DNA of 63,299 nucleotides. Origin: Bryobacterales bacterium (GTDB taxonomy: Bacteria > Acidobacteriota > Terriglobia > Bryobacterales > Bryobacteraceae). Within the stretch, counting starts at the first letter, position 1; each line of letters begins with the position of its first letter. A program made the position numbers and the translations under genes. Positions 44,329-53,982 of this stretch are shown here, one piece after another. The notes under the pieces were generated by a model. It ran no database searches. It had not been told where the DNA came from and worked only from the letters and a program-made list of their open reading frames with translations. The stretch is from positions 1 through 63,299 of the forward strand of contig JAIXKK010000214.1 of NCBI GenBank assembly GCA_026954325.1. Direction: 5' to 3'.

Positions 44329-45759
44329 TCATCCAATCGCCAGGTTGCGAATCAGCGACAGAAGAGGTTGTGGAAACAATCCGAGAACCACCAGAGCCGC
44401 GGCGAGGAAGATCAGTGCCGCGGTTGCGGACGGCGTGATGGCGGGGCCTGCCTCTGCCTGCGTAGCTTCGCTGTACATCGCCACCACGATCCGCAAATAG
44501 TAGAAGAGGCCGATGGCGCTGGTAATCACGAGAATGATCACCAGACTCCACATCTCCCCGGAGGCGCCGGCGGCCAAGACGTAAAACTTGCCGATGAATC
44601 CCGCGGTGACGGGAATTCCGGCCAGCGAAAACAGCATGGCGGTGAAAACGCCGGCCACCGCCGGCCGCCGCCAGAACAACCCTCGATAATCCTCCAGCAA
44701 ATCCGCATCCCTCGTGCCGCCGGACAGCACGGCGACAACCCCGAATGCTCCCAGTGTCGTCACGAAATAGGCGACCAGGTAGAAACCGACCGCCGTGGGC
44801 GCCAAATCGCCGGAGGCCTGGAAGGCAACCAGCAGGTAGCCGAGGTGTGCGATGGAGGAATACGCCAAAATGCGCTTCACGTTGTTCTGAAGGAGCGCCA
44901 GAATGTTGCCGGCGAACATGGAGGCAATCGCAATCACAGTGAACACCACGAAGACGGGCGTCTGTTGATGCGCTCCCGTCCGGTAGAAATAGCGCAACAA
45001 CAACGCGAACATCGCGCCTTTCGAAACGGTGGCGACATATGCGGTCACCGGCGCGGGAGCGCCCTCATAAACATCCGGCGTCCAGATGTGGAACGGCGCG
45101 AGCGCGAGTTTGAATCCGAATCCTGTGATAATCAGCGCCGTGCCGGGCAGGACCAGCCACCGGTCGAAGCCCGGCCGGGCCAGTTGTCCCGCGATCTCGT
45201 CGAATTGCATGGTTCCGAGCGCTCCATATACCAGCGCCATGCCGAACACCAGGAAAGCCGCCGAGACAGCGGCCAGAACCAGGTACTTGATGCCGGCCTC
45301 GAGCGGCAACGGCCGGCGCCGCGGGTAGGCGATCATTCCGTATAACGCCACGCTGAGGAGTTCAAGTCCGAGAAACAGCGAAGCGAAATGGCTGCTGGAA
45401 ACAAGAACGGCCCCGCCAAGCGTGGCGACCAGCATCAGGATGTACATTTCATCATGGTCGTCTTCGCTCTTCTCGAAATAGCCGTAGGCGAGCAATACGA
45501 AGACCATGGCGGCGGCAACCAGCAATGCGATATAGAAGAGAGCGTAGCGGTCAAGTATGAGAAGAGGCGTCACCTGGCGCGGCAACTCCGGGGCGGCGAT
45601 CCAAAGCGAACCGAAGGAAATCGCCAATCCGAGGAACGAAATCGAGGCGGAGATGGCATGTGAGCGGCGGACCGCCACCGCCAGCATTACGGCGATGGCC
45701 GTCGCGGCAAGAATCAGCAAAGGAAGCAGCGCAACAAAGTCCTGTCCGGTCACGTTCAT
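44329..45759 (-). CDS. nuoN: NADH-quinone oxidoreductase subunit N
   Basis: 476 residues, about 14 membrane segments; an antiporter-like proton channel of complex I. Visible are HFASLFLGLELLSVALYGMI with the conserved glutamate, LALAPFHIWTPDVYEGAPAP, and the TM helix with the channel lysine in NNVKRILAYSSIAHLGYLLV. It is the last gene of the nuo operon; its ATG overlaps the nuoM stop as ATGA. A short non-coding gap to the URO-D gene follows. Confidence 0.96.
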   Translation of the reverse strand: MNVTGQDFVALLPLLILAATAIAVMLAVAVRRSHAISASISFLGLAISFGSLWIAAPELPRQVTPLLILDRYALFYIALLVAAAMVFVLLAYGYFEKSEDDHDEMYILMLVATLGGAVLVSSSHFASLFLGLELLSVALYGMIAYPRRRPLPLEAGIKYLVLAAVSAAFLVFGMALVYGALGTMQFDEIAGQLARPGFDRWLVLPGTALIITGFGFKLALAPFHIWTPDVYEGAPAPVTAYVATVSKGAMFALLLRYFYRTGAHQQTPVFVVFTVIAIASMFAGNILALLQNNVKRILAYSSIAHLGYLLVAFQASGDLAPTAVGFYLVAYFVTTLGAFGVVAVLSGGTRDADLLEDYRGLFWRRPAVAGVFTAMLFSLAGIPVTAGFIGKFYVLAAGASGEMWSLVIILVITSAIGLFYYLRIVVAMYSEATQAEAGPAITPSATAALIFLAAALVVLGLFPQPLLSLIRNLAIG

Positions 45760-47228
45760 CTCCCCGGAGCCATTTGCTCGATCCGCGCCATCACGGGTTC
45801 AAACGTGTCCAGCACGGGGCGCGGATAGAGTCCGAGCCAGAGGAGCGCGATGATCATCAGCGCCATTACCAGACCCTCCCGCGGCACGAGATCCGGAATC
45901 CGCCAGTTCAGCGTATTCGGCCCCTGGAACGCGCGCTGCACGAACTGTAGCGCGTAAAAGGTGGCAAACAGGACTCCAATAGCGGCCAATGTAGCCAGAA
46001 CGATGCTCTGCCGGTAGGCGCCGAGCAGAACCAGGAATTCGCCCACGAAGTCGCCGAGCCCCGGAAGTCCGAGCGAAGCGAGAGCGAAGAACAGAGCCGC
46101 GCCGCTCAGGCGGGGCGCCGTGGACCAGATTCCGCCCATGCGGTCCATTTCCCTTGTGTGGATGCGGTCCTGAAGCGCGCCTACAAGAATGAAGAGCGCC
46201 CCCGTGCTGATCCCATGGCAGATCATCGTCATCACCGCGCCTTGAAGCGCGAGAGGGTTCCACACGAAGATTCCCAGAAGTACGAATCCCAGGTGGCTCA
46301 CGCTGGTATAGGCCACCAGCCGTTTGAGATCGGTCTGCCCGAACGCAAGCAAAGCCCCGTAGAGGATTCCAGCCACTCCCAGAGCCATCGCGATGGGAGC
46401 AAAGGAGGCGGCGGCATGGGGAAACAGCGGCAGGACGAACCGCAGCATGCCGTATGCTCCGGTCTTCAATAACAGCCCCGCCAGGATGACACTGCCGGCC
46501 GTCGGCGCTTCGGTGTGCGCATCGGGAAGCCATGTGTGCAGCACGATCGCCGGCAATTTGACCGCGAAGGCGATAAAGAAACCGAGCATCATCCACATCT
46601 CCGCCCCCGGAGGCATGGTTGTGCCCAGCAGGTCCTGATACTCGAAACTGTAAACTCCCGTGGCGCGGTGATGCACGAAGACGAGCGCCAGAATGGCCAC
46701 CAGCATCAGCAACCCGCTGAGTTGCGTGAAGATGAAAAACTTCACGGCTGCGTACACGCGATTTTCGTGACCCCAGATGGCGATCAGAAAATACATCGGC
46801 GCCAGCATCAATTCCCAGGCGAAGTAGAAGAGGAAGAGATTCACGGCGAGGAAAACGCCGGCGATGCCGGCGAGAATCCACAGCAGGTTGAAATGGAAGA
46901 AGCCCACACCTTCCGTAATTTCCCGCCAGGAAGCCAAAACGGAGAGCGCGCCGAGAAAGAAGGTGAGCATCAGCAGGAGCAGGCTCAGTCCGTCAAGGGC
47001 CAGGTGAAACCGGATGCCCACCTGCGGAATCCACTCCCAATCGGCCTCCGCGAGCCACGTGCCGAGGCCCGCCGGGGAATGCGAGCCCCACAACACGAGC
47101 GTGAGGACGAAATCCGCCGCCACAGCGAGCAGCGCGATCCACCGGCAGGCGGAAAGGCTCCATCGCGCCGCGGCCCACGCCAGGGCTCCGGCGATTAACG
47201 GGATCAGGATGAGGCAAAGCAGGATCAT
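45756..47228 (-). CDS. nuoM: NADH-quinone oxidoreductase subunit M
   Basis: 490 residues, about 14 membrane helices. Hallmarks are FYFAWELMLAPMYFLIAIWG with the channel glutamate, FIAFAVKLPAIVLHTWLPDA with the lysine, PTAGSVILAGLLLKTGAYGM, and DLKRLVAYTSVSHLGFVLLG. The start at 47228 (MILLCLILIP) overlaps the nuoL stop by ATGA; a longer upstream frame only shadows nuoL. Confidence 0.96.
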   Translation of the reverse strand: MILLCLILIPLIAGALAWAAARWSLSACRWIALLAVAADFVLTLVLWGSHSPAGLGTWLAEADWEWIPQVGIRFHLALDGLSLLLLMLTFFLGALSVLASWREITEGVGFFHFNLLWILAGIAGVFLAVNLFLFYFAWELMLAPMYFLIAIWGHENRVYAAVKFFIFTQLSGLLMLVAILALVFVHHRATGVYSFEYQDLLGTTMPPGAEMWMMLGFFIAFAVKLPAIVLHTWLPDAHTEAPTAGSVILAGLLLKTGAYGMLRFVLPLFPHAAASFAPIAMALGVAGILYGALLAFGQTDLKRLVAYTSVSHLGFVLLGIFVWNPLALQGAVMTMICHGISTGALFILVGALQDRIHTREMDRMGGIWSTAPRLSGAALFFALASLGLPGLGDFVGEFLVLLGAYRQSIVLATLAAIGVLFATFYALQFVQRAFQGPNTLNWRIPDLVPREGLVMALMIIALLWLGLYPRPVLDTFEPVMARIEQMAPGR

Positions 47229-49090
47229 AACCACATCACAATAGCCAGTGTCACCACGGAGCCGCCGGCAATCCACGCGGCATACCAACGCAGCTTGCCC
47301 GTCTCCGTCGCGCTCAAGAGGCGATAGCAGAGCGCGGCCGCGCCTGCAAGACCGTCGTAAATGGAATCGATGACGTCAGCCTTGTTGGCGGACGCCGCCC
47401 ATACCACAGGCCGGATAAACACCCGGTCGTAGAGCCAGTCCATGCCCCAGTCCGAAAACCAGAAGCGATGCAGCAAACGGCCTGCCGGGTTTGCCGCTGC
47501 CGACCGGGCAAGCGAAGGGTTTTGCAGGTAGGCGTACCAGGCCGCCAGCAAACCGGCGAGAAATGCCAGGCCGGCCGCTGCCGAGGCAAGCGCCTCGCTC
47601 ATCCCCCCTCCCGCTTCGCGGAATTGGGGTAACGCGGTGGCCAGTAGCGCCTCGAACGGGAGCTTGCCGAAACCTCCAACGATCGAGAGAAAGGCGAGAA
47701 CGCACGCCGGAACCGTCATCGCGAGCCCAGGCCGATGACTTACCGCGGTTTCGAGCCTGCCGAAGAACACCAGGAAGATGAGCCGGAACGTGTAGAGGGA
47801 TGTCAGAACAACTCCGGCCATTCCCGCCGCCCACAAACCCATGCCGCCGGCCGTGGAGTTGGCGGCGCTCCAAAGGATGAGGTCTTTGCTGTAATAGCCG
47901 GCGGTAATCAGCGGCAGTCCCGCCAGCGCGCAGCCGCCGATAAGAAACGTCCAGAAGGCTACGGGCAGTTCGTTGCGCAATCCACCCATGCGAAAGATGT
48001 TGTGTTCGTGGTGCAATGCTTCAATCACGATGCCCGCCGCGAGGAACAACAGGGCCTTGAAGAAGGCGTGGGTCATGAAGTGGAAGATGGCGGCGCTCCA
48101 CGCGCCCACACCCAGGGCGAGAAACATGTAGCCGATCTGGCTGATGGTGGAATAAGCCAACACACGCTTGATGTCGTTCTGGGTAGCCGCGCTGAAACCG
48201 GCCATCAGAAGCGTCGCCGCCCCCACAACCGCCACGGCGAACTGAACGGGCGGCGCCAATGCGAAGAGCACATGTGTCCGCGCGATGAGGTAGACGCCCG
48301 CCGTAACCATCGTCGCGGCGTGGATCAGTGCGCTGGTCGGCGTGGGCCCGGCCATCGCGTCCGGCAGCCAGGTTTGCAATGGCAGTTGCGCGGATTTCCC
48401 GACTGCCCCGCCCAACAGCAGCGCCGCCGCGGCGATGGCATAGGCAGAGCCAACCGGCCACTGGCTCTGCGCGGCGTGCATCAGATCCTGGATGCGCAGG
48501 GTCCCAAGGTTGTGAAACAGCAGGAACAGGCCAACCGCCATGGCCGTATCGCCAATGCGTGTCACGATGAACGCCTTCCGCCCGGCGAGGCCGTTCGCCG
48601 GATCCTGGTACCAGAAGCCGATCAACAGGTAACTGCACAAGCCCACGCCTTCCCACCCGAGGTACAGCAGCAGCAGGTTGTCCGCGAGCAGCAGCGTCAC
48701 CATGGACGCGACGAACAGGTTCATGTAGGCGAAAAACCGGCTGTAGCCCTCGTCGCCGCGCATGAATTCGGCGGAGTAAACGTGGATGAGGAAGCTGACA
48801 AACGTGACCACCGTCATCATCACCAGCGAGAGCGCGTCCAGGTAAAAAGCAATCGCCGGGCGGAATGATCCTACATCGATCCAGGTCCAAAGGGTTTGTG
48901 TGTATGCGCCCGCGGCGGGCGGCGCGGTGAGGAACGCGGCTGCGATGAACAGGGAAATCACGGCGGATACGGCAATGCTCCCCGTTCCAATCACCGCCGC
49001 GGCTTTCTCGCGCATGCGGGGTCCCAACACCGCAAGCGTCAATGCCCCCGCGAAAGGAATGGCCGGAACGAGCCAAAGAAGCGGCAGCAT
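47225..49090 (-). CDS. nuoL: NADH-quinone oxidoreductase subunit L
   Basis: 621 residues, the largest antiporter-like subunit, ending in the long lateral helix and a final membrane helix (WYAAWIAGGSVVTLAIVMWL). Motifs include LLLLYLGWEGVGLCSYLLIG, KSAQLPLQTWLPDAMAGPTP, ALIHAATMVTAGVYLIAR and DIKRVLAYSTISQIGYMFLA. ATG 49090 (MLPLLWLVPAIPF) lies one base past the nuoK stop; an upstream in-frame ATG is inside nuoK and rejected. Confidence 0.97.
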   Translation of the reverse strand: MLPLLWLVPAIPFAGALTLAVLGPRMREKAAAVIGTGSIAVSAVISLFIAAAFLTAPPAAGAYTQTLWTWIDVGSFRPAIAFYLDALSLVMMTVVTFVSFLIHVYSAEFMRGDEGYSRFFAYMNLFVASMVTLLLADNLLLLYLGWEGVGLCSYLLIGFWYQDPANGLAGRKAFIVTRIGDTAMAVGLFLLFHNLGTLRIQDLMHAAQSQWPVGSAYAIAAAALLLGGAVGKSAQLPLQTWLPDAMAGPTPTSALIHAATMVTAGVYLIARTHVLFALAPPVQFAVAVVGAATLLMAGFSAATQNDIKRVLAYSTISQIGYMFLALGVGAWSAAIFHFMTHAFFKALLFLAAGIVIEALHHEHNIFRMGGLRNELPVAFWTFLIGGCALAGLPLITAGYYSKDLILWSAANSTAGGMGLWAAGMAGVVLTSLYTFRLIFLVFFGRLETAVSHRPGLAMTVPACVLAFLSIVGGFGKLPFEALLATALPQFREAGGGMSEALASAAAGLAFLAGLLAAWYAYLQNPSLARSAAANPAGRLLHRFWFSDWGMDWLYDRVFIRPVVWAASANKADVIDSIYDGLAGAAALCYRLLSATETGKLRWYAAWIAGGSVVTLAIVMWL

Positions 49091-49091
49091 G

Positions 49092-49394
49092 TCAGCCTCG
49101 CATCCTGCTGATGGCATCCGTGTCGAGCGACTTGTATTGATGGTAGAGTTCCAGAACCAGCGCCAGACCCACCGAGACCTCCGCGGCGGCCATCGCGAGA
49201 ATAAACAGGAACACCACTTGCCCATCGGGCTGGCCCCATCGCGCTCCCGCCGCCACGAATGCCAGTCCAGCGGCGTTCAGCATGACCTCGATCGACATCA
49301 GGACGAACAGGAGATTCCTGCGCACAAGAACTCCGATCACACCCAGAGTGAACAGCACTCCGGAGAGTAAAAAGCCTTCACGGATGGGAAACAT
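49092..49394 (-). CDS. nuoK: NADH-quinone oxidoreductase subunit K
   Basis: 100 residues, three membrane helices. Conserved features are VLMSIEVMLNAAGLAFVA with its glutamate in the second helix and FILAMAAAEVSVGLALVLEL with another in the third; both are needed for proton transfer in this subunit. It overlaps the end of nuoJ by 17 bases. Confidence 0.95.
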   Translation of the reverse strand: MFPIREGFLLSGVLFTLGVIGVLVRRNLLFVLMSIEVMLNAAGLAFVAAGARWGQPDGQVVFLFILAMAAAEVSVGLALVLELYHQYKSLDTDAISRMRG

Positions 49395-49902
49395 GGGTTG
49401 CCTCCACTTGAGGAATTTTGCGCCAGCCCAGGTGATACGCCGCCACTAATCCAGCCAACAACAGCATGGATGCGAGTTCCACTCCGATCAGGTATCGTCC
49501 AAACAGCGCCATGCCAACCTCCGCGGGGCCGATGGTTGCCGCCCCGGACGGGGGAACGTTGCCGCTGGCCAGTAGCCAGATGAATTCGGCCAGCAGTATC
49601 GCGGCAAGCACCGCCGGCCCAACCCAGATCGACGGCGTGAGCAGCGCCCGCTCGGCTCGCGCGGCATGCGCGCCGAGGTTGAGCAGCATCACGACAAAGA
49701 CGAACAGCACCATGATGGCCCCCGCGTAGATGATCACTTCCAGCGCGGCGACGAATGGCGCGCCAAGCACGAAGAAGATCACGGCCACGGCCAGCAGCGA
49801 GACGATCAAATGGAGCAACGCATGTACTGCATCGAGCCGCGTTAACATCATTATTGTTGCGATGATCGCGACAGCGCCGGCGGTGTAGAACACAATCGTC
49901 AT
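49378..49902 (-). CDS. nuoJ: NADH-quinone oxidoreductase subunit J
   Basis: 174 residues, five membrane helices. The pi-bulge helix is visible in AALEVIIYAGAIMVLFVFVV, followed by MLLNLG. The start at 49902 follows the nuoI stop in TGAGGAGCTTATG, where the stop codon lies beside the ribosome site. A longer frame reaching back to 49977 is rejected because it would enter nuoI. Confidence 0.93.
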   Translation of the reverse strand: MTIVFYTAGAVAIIATIMMLTRLDAVHALLHLIVSLLAVAVIFFVLGAPFVAALEVIIYAGAIMVLFVFVVMLLNLGAHAARAERALLTPSIWVGPAVLAAILLAEFIWLLASGNVPPSGAATIGPAEVGMALFGRYLIGVELASMLLLAGLVAAYHLGWRKIPQVEATHVSHP

Positions 49903-49909
49903 AAGCTCC

Positions 49910-50425
49910 TCACGGCAAGAGGCTGTGCAGGTCCACGGGACGGCCCTCGTGTTCGGCTTCCCCCTTGTCTTTCCCACCGATCTGCACGCCTGAAACCCGC
50001 CAGAAGTTGTACCCCGGATATTTTCCAGGACCGTTAATCAGCAGATCTTTCTTTTCGTAGACCAAATTGGGCCGCTGATACTCGCTCATCTCGAAGTCAG
50101 GCGTAAGTTGAATGGCGTAGGTGGGGCAGGCTTCTTCGCAAAACCCGCAGAAAATACAGCGTGAAAAATTGATGCGAAAGAACTCGGGATAACGCCGCCC
50201 GGTGGCGTCCTCGGTTGCCTGAAGAGCAATACAATCCACCGGGCAGGCCGCCGCGCAAAGGTAACAGGCCACGCAACGCTCGCCGCCATCCGGGTCTAGC
50301 GAGAGAATGATGCGGCCGCGGTAGCGCGGCGCCAGGTACGGCTTCTCCTCGGGATATTGCACCGTGACGCGCTTGTGAAACATGTGCAGAAGCACGTACC
50401 AGAGAGTGCGGATCATGCTGAGCAT
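49910..50425 (-). CDS. nuoI: NADH-quinone oxidoreductase subunit I, two [4Fe-4S]
   Basis: 171 residues with two 4Fe-4S ligand sets, CVACYLCAAACPVDC and CIFCGFCEEACPTYAI, that link subunit G to the N2 cluster in subunit B. The N-terminal helix (MLSMIRTLWYVLLHMFHKRV) anchors it to the membrane arm. It begins one base after the nuoH stop. Confidence 0.96.
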   Translation of the reverse strand: MLSMIRTLWYVLLHMFHKRVTVQYPEEKPYLAPRYRGRIILSLDPDGGERCVACYLCAAACPVDCIALQATEDATGRRYPEFFRINFSRCIFCGFCEEACPTYAIQLTPDFEMSEYQRPNLVYEKKDLLINGPGKYPGYNFWRVSGVQIGGKDKGEAEHEGRPVDLHSLLP

Positions 50426-50426
50426 C

Positions 50427-51380
50427 TTATGACCTCCAGGCGAGCGCCACGGCGCCCGTCACCAAAAGGTTGGCCAAAGCGAGCGGCAACATCACTTTCC
50501 AACCCCAGGACATCAACTGATCAAATCTCGGCCGCGGCAGGGCCGCCCGCAGCAGAATGAAAAAGCAGATGAAGAACATCATCTTAATGAGGAACCAGAC
50601 GACCGGAGGCAGCACCGGCCCGAGCCACCCTCCGAAGAATAGAATCGTGATGAGGCAGGAAATGAGGATCACGCCCAGGTATTCGCCGACGAAGAACATG
50701 CCGAATTTCATTCCGGAATATTCGGAGTGAAAACCGGCGATCAACTCGCTTTCCGCCTCCGGAAGGTCGAACGGCAGCCGCCTGGTTTCGGCGACGCCGG
50801 CGATGAGAAAGAGGATGAAACCGAGGAACTGCGGCACAACGAACCACACGTGGCGTTGAGCCGCCACGATCTCCGTCAGGTTAAAGGAGCCGGCGAGCAA
50901 CACCACTCCCATGAGCGCCAATCCCATGAAAACTTCGTAGCTCATCATTTGCGCCGCGGCGCGCAGGCCACCGAGAAGCGCATACTTGTTGTCAGAGGAC
51001 CACCCCGCCAACACCACGCTGTAGACGCCGAGCGAAGACATTCCCAGCACGAACAACAGCCCGACATTCAAATCGCTGATGATGATACCCGGGGCAATCG
51101 GCAGCACGGCAAAGGACATGAGCACGGTCACGACAATCACCGCCGGCGCGACAATAAAGACAACCTTGTCGGCGAAGGGCGGGATCCAATCCTCTTTGAA
51201 GAAGATCTTGATCATGTCGGCCAGCACCTGAAGCAGGCCGAAGGGGCCGACGCGGTTCGGCCCATAACGATCTTGCCAAAGGGCCAGCAGGCGCCGTTCC
51301 ACCCAGATCAATCCGGCGGCCAGGGTAAGAGCTACCACCAGGATGCCGATGATCGCGACGATGGGATAAGGGCTAGTCAT
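50427..51380 (-). CDS. nuoH: NADH-quinone oxidoreductase subunit H
   Basis: 317 residues, eight membrane helices. The quinone-site loop is seen in ERRLLALWQDRYGPNRVGPF and the charged ALPRPRFDQLMSWGWKVMLP; ETRRLPFDLPEAESELIAGF is the conserved first loop of the E-channel. It starts at 51380, overlapping the nuoG stop as ATGA. Confidence 0.96.
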   Translation of the reverse strand: MTSPYPIVAIIGILVVALTLAAGLIWVERRLLALWQDRYGPNRVGPFGLLQVLADMIKIFFKEDWIPPFADKVVFIVAPAVIVVTVLMSFAVLPIAPGIIISDLNVGLLFVLGMSSLGVYSVVLAGWSSDNKYALLGGLRAAAQMMSYEVFMGLALMGVVLLAGSFNLTEIVAAQRHVWFVVPQFLGFILFLIAGVAETRRLPFDLPEAESELIAGFHSEYSGMKFGMFFVGEYLGVILISCLITILFFGGWLGPVLPPVVWFLIKMMFFICFFILLRAALPRPRFDQLMSWGWKVMLPLALANLLVTGAVALAWRS

Positions 51381-53980
51381 GGCAATCGCGCAATCTTACT
51401 CCACATCGGGAATCCAAACCCTGCAAAAGGCGGCACTCCGGCGGGCACGCCGGCCACGCCTGGCGGTATTTCCGCAACCTTGGTCAACGGGACCCGTTGC
51501 CCCAACAGTTCGACCTCATCCCCGAATTTTTCGGCATCCCGCGGGTTCAGCGCCACATAAGCATGCGGCGCGAGTTGCGAGACCGCCGGCGCGTAACGGC
51601 TCAGTTCCTCGGAACCAAAAATGTGATAGAGGGGCACGAGGAGCCATTCGTCCGCGCGTGGTTCAAACGCCGCTGGAATCACATCGAAAAACCCGGGGTT
51701 GCTTCCGCCGCCTTCCAGAATGCGCACGCCCGGATCGCCCTGGCGCAGAGCCCCGGCGATCTCCTCCTGAAACTTGTTCACCGCCTGGATCGAATTCCAG
51801 CCTGGCGTCCAGAAGAACGGCTGCAATGCCCCGGGCGGCTGGTCCGGGCTTCCTTCCATCGAGAACGCAAGCGGCGAGTTGGGGTCGGCGGGCGGTTTAG
51901 GCTCGTGTACCGAGATGTTGGCGAGCATGGCGGTCCGCCCGCTGTAACGATGCGGTTCGCGCGGCACCTTGGCGCCCGTCATGCGGAACGAGGCAGACGG
52001 CGCCGCCTGAGTCACCGCGGCCAGTTGAGGCATTGCGGAGGCGAGCGCCGCCGCTAAATCATCGAATTCATTCCATGAGCCCAGCCAGCGCCAGCTTTCC
52101 TGCACGGGAGGGGACGGCGCCAGCGCCGGAAAGAAGCGCTGCACGCGCCCTTCGTTGTTAACCAGAGATCCGGCGGCTTCGGCAAACGTAGCCGCGGGAA
52201 GGACAAGCTCTGCTTTCGCCGTGGTGGCGTTTTCCAGGTACTCGAGCACCACGACATGCCGGAAACGCGCGAGAAACTGTTCCATCTCCGAGGCCGGAAA
52301 GCGGCGGGCAAGGTCGTTTTCGAGAATGATGACCGTGTCCGCGGCATCTGCTTGTGCGGCATCGAAAGCCGGAGCCTCCATCATCGCCAGACCCGTGCTG
52401 TTAGCTTCCGGCGCAGTGAACGCGAGCTTGGTTCCGGGCAGCGCCCAAGCGATGTTCGCCGCGGCCTGGATGATCGCGGCGCCGGCAAGGCTCGGGCCGG
52501 AAACGATGAGCGGATGCTTTGCCGCTTTCAGCGCACCGGCGATTTTCCCGGCAAGGGCGCGGACGGACTCCGGCAGACCCGCAGGCTCCGGAGCGTCCGA
52601 ATTCAGTGCATGGGCCACGGCGAAACCCAACCGCGCCAGATCATCGGGCGCGGCGCGATAAGTGTGCGCGGCGATATCATCGAGACGCGTGGCGGAGACG
52701 GACGCAATGAATAATGGCCCTTTCTTCTCCTGCACGGCCTCACGCACCGCGTGATCCATCCACTCCGGAATATGCAATTGCTCGACGATCTCCATCGGTT
52801 GCCGTCGCACGGACTGGCGAAGGCTCAAGGCCATGCGCGGCGAGATGTTGGTGACGTCTTCGCCGAGGATGAATACCGCATCGCAGGCTTCGGTTTCGCG
52901 CAGGGAAGGCGTGCGGGCCGGACCATCCCGCAGGATGGCCAGCATCAGTTTCCACAACCGGGACTCCGCGCCGGAGATGCCCGCGTAGAAGCGGTTTTCT
53001 CCCACCAGCGAACGCAGCGCGAAATTGCTCTCTAGCGACGCGCGCGGCGAGCCGATGCCGATCACGCTGCCTGACGCCAGTTCTCTGAGGCGGGTGAGCG
53101 CATCTTCCTTACTCACAGCTTTGCCTTCGAGCAACGGTTGGCGGATGCGCCGCTCGCTGTTGACGAATTCGTAACCGAACCGGCCGCGGTCACATAGAAA
53201 ATAACCGTTCACCTCGCCGTGATAGCGGTTCACCAGCCGGCGCAGCATGCCGTATCGTTCGGCGGCGGTGATATTGCAGCCCAGTCCGCAGTGCACACAA
53301 ATCGAAGGAGCCATCCGCAGATCCCACTTACGCGTGTAGTGGCGCTTCAGCGTGGCGTCCGTGAAGACTCCGGTGGGGCATACCTCCACCAGGTTCCCCG
53401 CGAATTCGTTCTCCAGCACTCCATCCCGGTCCCGGCCGAAAAACACGATGTTGCGCAGCGCAAATGCGTTGAAATCGTTCCCGCCCGCGTACTCGCGATA
53501 GAACCGCACACAGCGGTAGCACTGAATACAGCGGTTCATCTCATGATTCAGAAAGGGCCCCAGATACTGGTTGCGAAAAGTGCGTTTCTCGAACGTGTAC
53601 CGTCTGTAGTTGTGGCCCGTCATGACGGTCATGTCCTGCAGATGGCATTCGCCGCCTTCGTCACACACTGGACAATCGTGCGGATGATTTATCATTAGCC
53701 CTTCGATGATCGCCTTGCGGAATTCCACCGCTTCAGGATCCCGAATCGAAATGCGCGTGCCCTCGGCGGCGGGCGTCATGCAAGCCATCACGATTCTGCC
53801 GTGCTGGTCTTTCTCGTCCTTGAACTGCTTGACGGCGCATTGCCGGCAGGCTCCCACTGAACCCATGGCCGGATGCCAGCAGAAATAAGGCAGGTCCATG
53901 CCGAGTTGCAGGCAGCCCTGGAGCAGGTTCTGCTCCCCATCCATCTCATAGGCCCGGTTGTCCACGTAAACGGTCGCCAT
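51377..53980 (-). CDS. nuoG: NADH-quinone oxidoreductase subunit G
   Basis: 867 residues with iron-sulfur sites in order: a 2Fe-2S near the N-terminus (YFCWHPAMGSVGACRQCAVK, then CMTP), a His-ligated 4Fe-4S (HPHDCPVCDEGGECHLQD), a further 4Fe-4S (CIQCYRCVRFYREYAGGNDF and later CPTG), and the N7-type motif CVHCGLGCN. A molybdopterin-oxidoreductase-like region without cofactor follows, as in the family. It begins two bases past the nuoF stop. A second part of about 550 residues is family-like and variable. Confidence 0.96.
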   Translation of the reverse strand: MATVYVDNRAYEMDGEQNLLQGCLQLGMDLPYFCWHPAMGSVGACRQCAVKQFKDEKDQHGRIVMACMTPAAEGTRISIRDPEAVEFRKAIIEGLMINHPHDCPVCDEGGECHLQDMTVMTGHNYRRYTFEKRTFRNQYLGPFLNHEMNRCIQCYRCVRFYREYAGGNDFNAFALRNIVFFGRDRDGVLENEFAGNLVEVCPTGVFTDATLKRHYTRKWDLRMAPSICVHCGLGCNITAAERYGMLRRLVNRYHGEVNGYFLCDRGRFGYEFVNSERRIRQPLLEGKAVSKEDALTRLRELASGSVIGIGSPRASLESNFALRSLVGENRFYAGISGAESRLWKLMLAILRDGPARTPSLRETEACDAVFILGEDVTNISPRMALSLRQSVRRQPMEIVEQLHIPEWMDHAVREAVQEKKGPLFIASVSATRLDDIAAHTYRAAPDDLARLGFAVAHALNSDAPEPAGLPESVRALAGKIAGALKAAKHPLIVSGPSLAGAAIIQAAANIAWALPGTKLAFTAPEANSTGLAMMEAPAFDAAQADAADTVIILENDLARRFPASEMEQFLARFRHVVVLEYLENATTAKAELVLPAATFAEAAGSLVNNEGRVQRFFPALAPSPPVQESWRWLGSWNEFDDLAAALASAMPQLAAVTQAAPSASFRMTGAKVPREPHRYSGRTAMLANISVHEPKPPADPNSPLAFSMEGSPDQPPGALQPFFWTPGWNSIQAVNKFQEEIAGALRQGDPGVRILEGGGSNPGFFDVIPAAFEPRADEWLLVPLYHIFGSEELSRYAPAVSQLAPHAYVALNPRDAEKFGDEVELLGQRVPLTKVAEIPPGVAGVPAGVPPFAGFGFPMWSKIARLP

Positions 53981-53982
53981 AG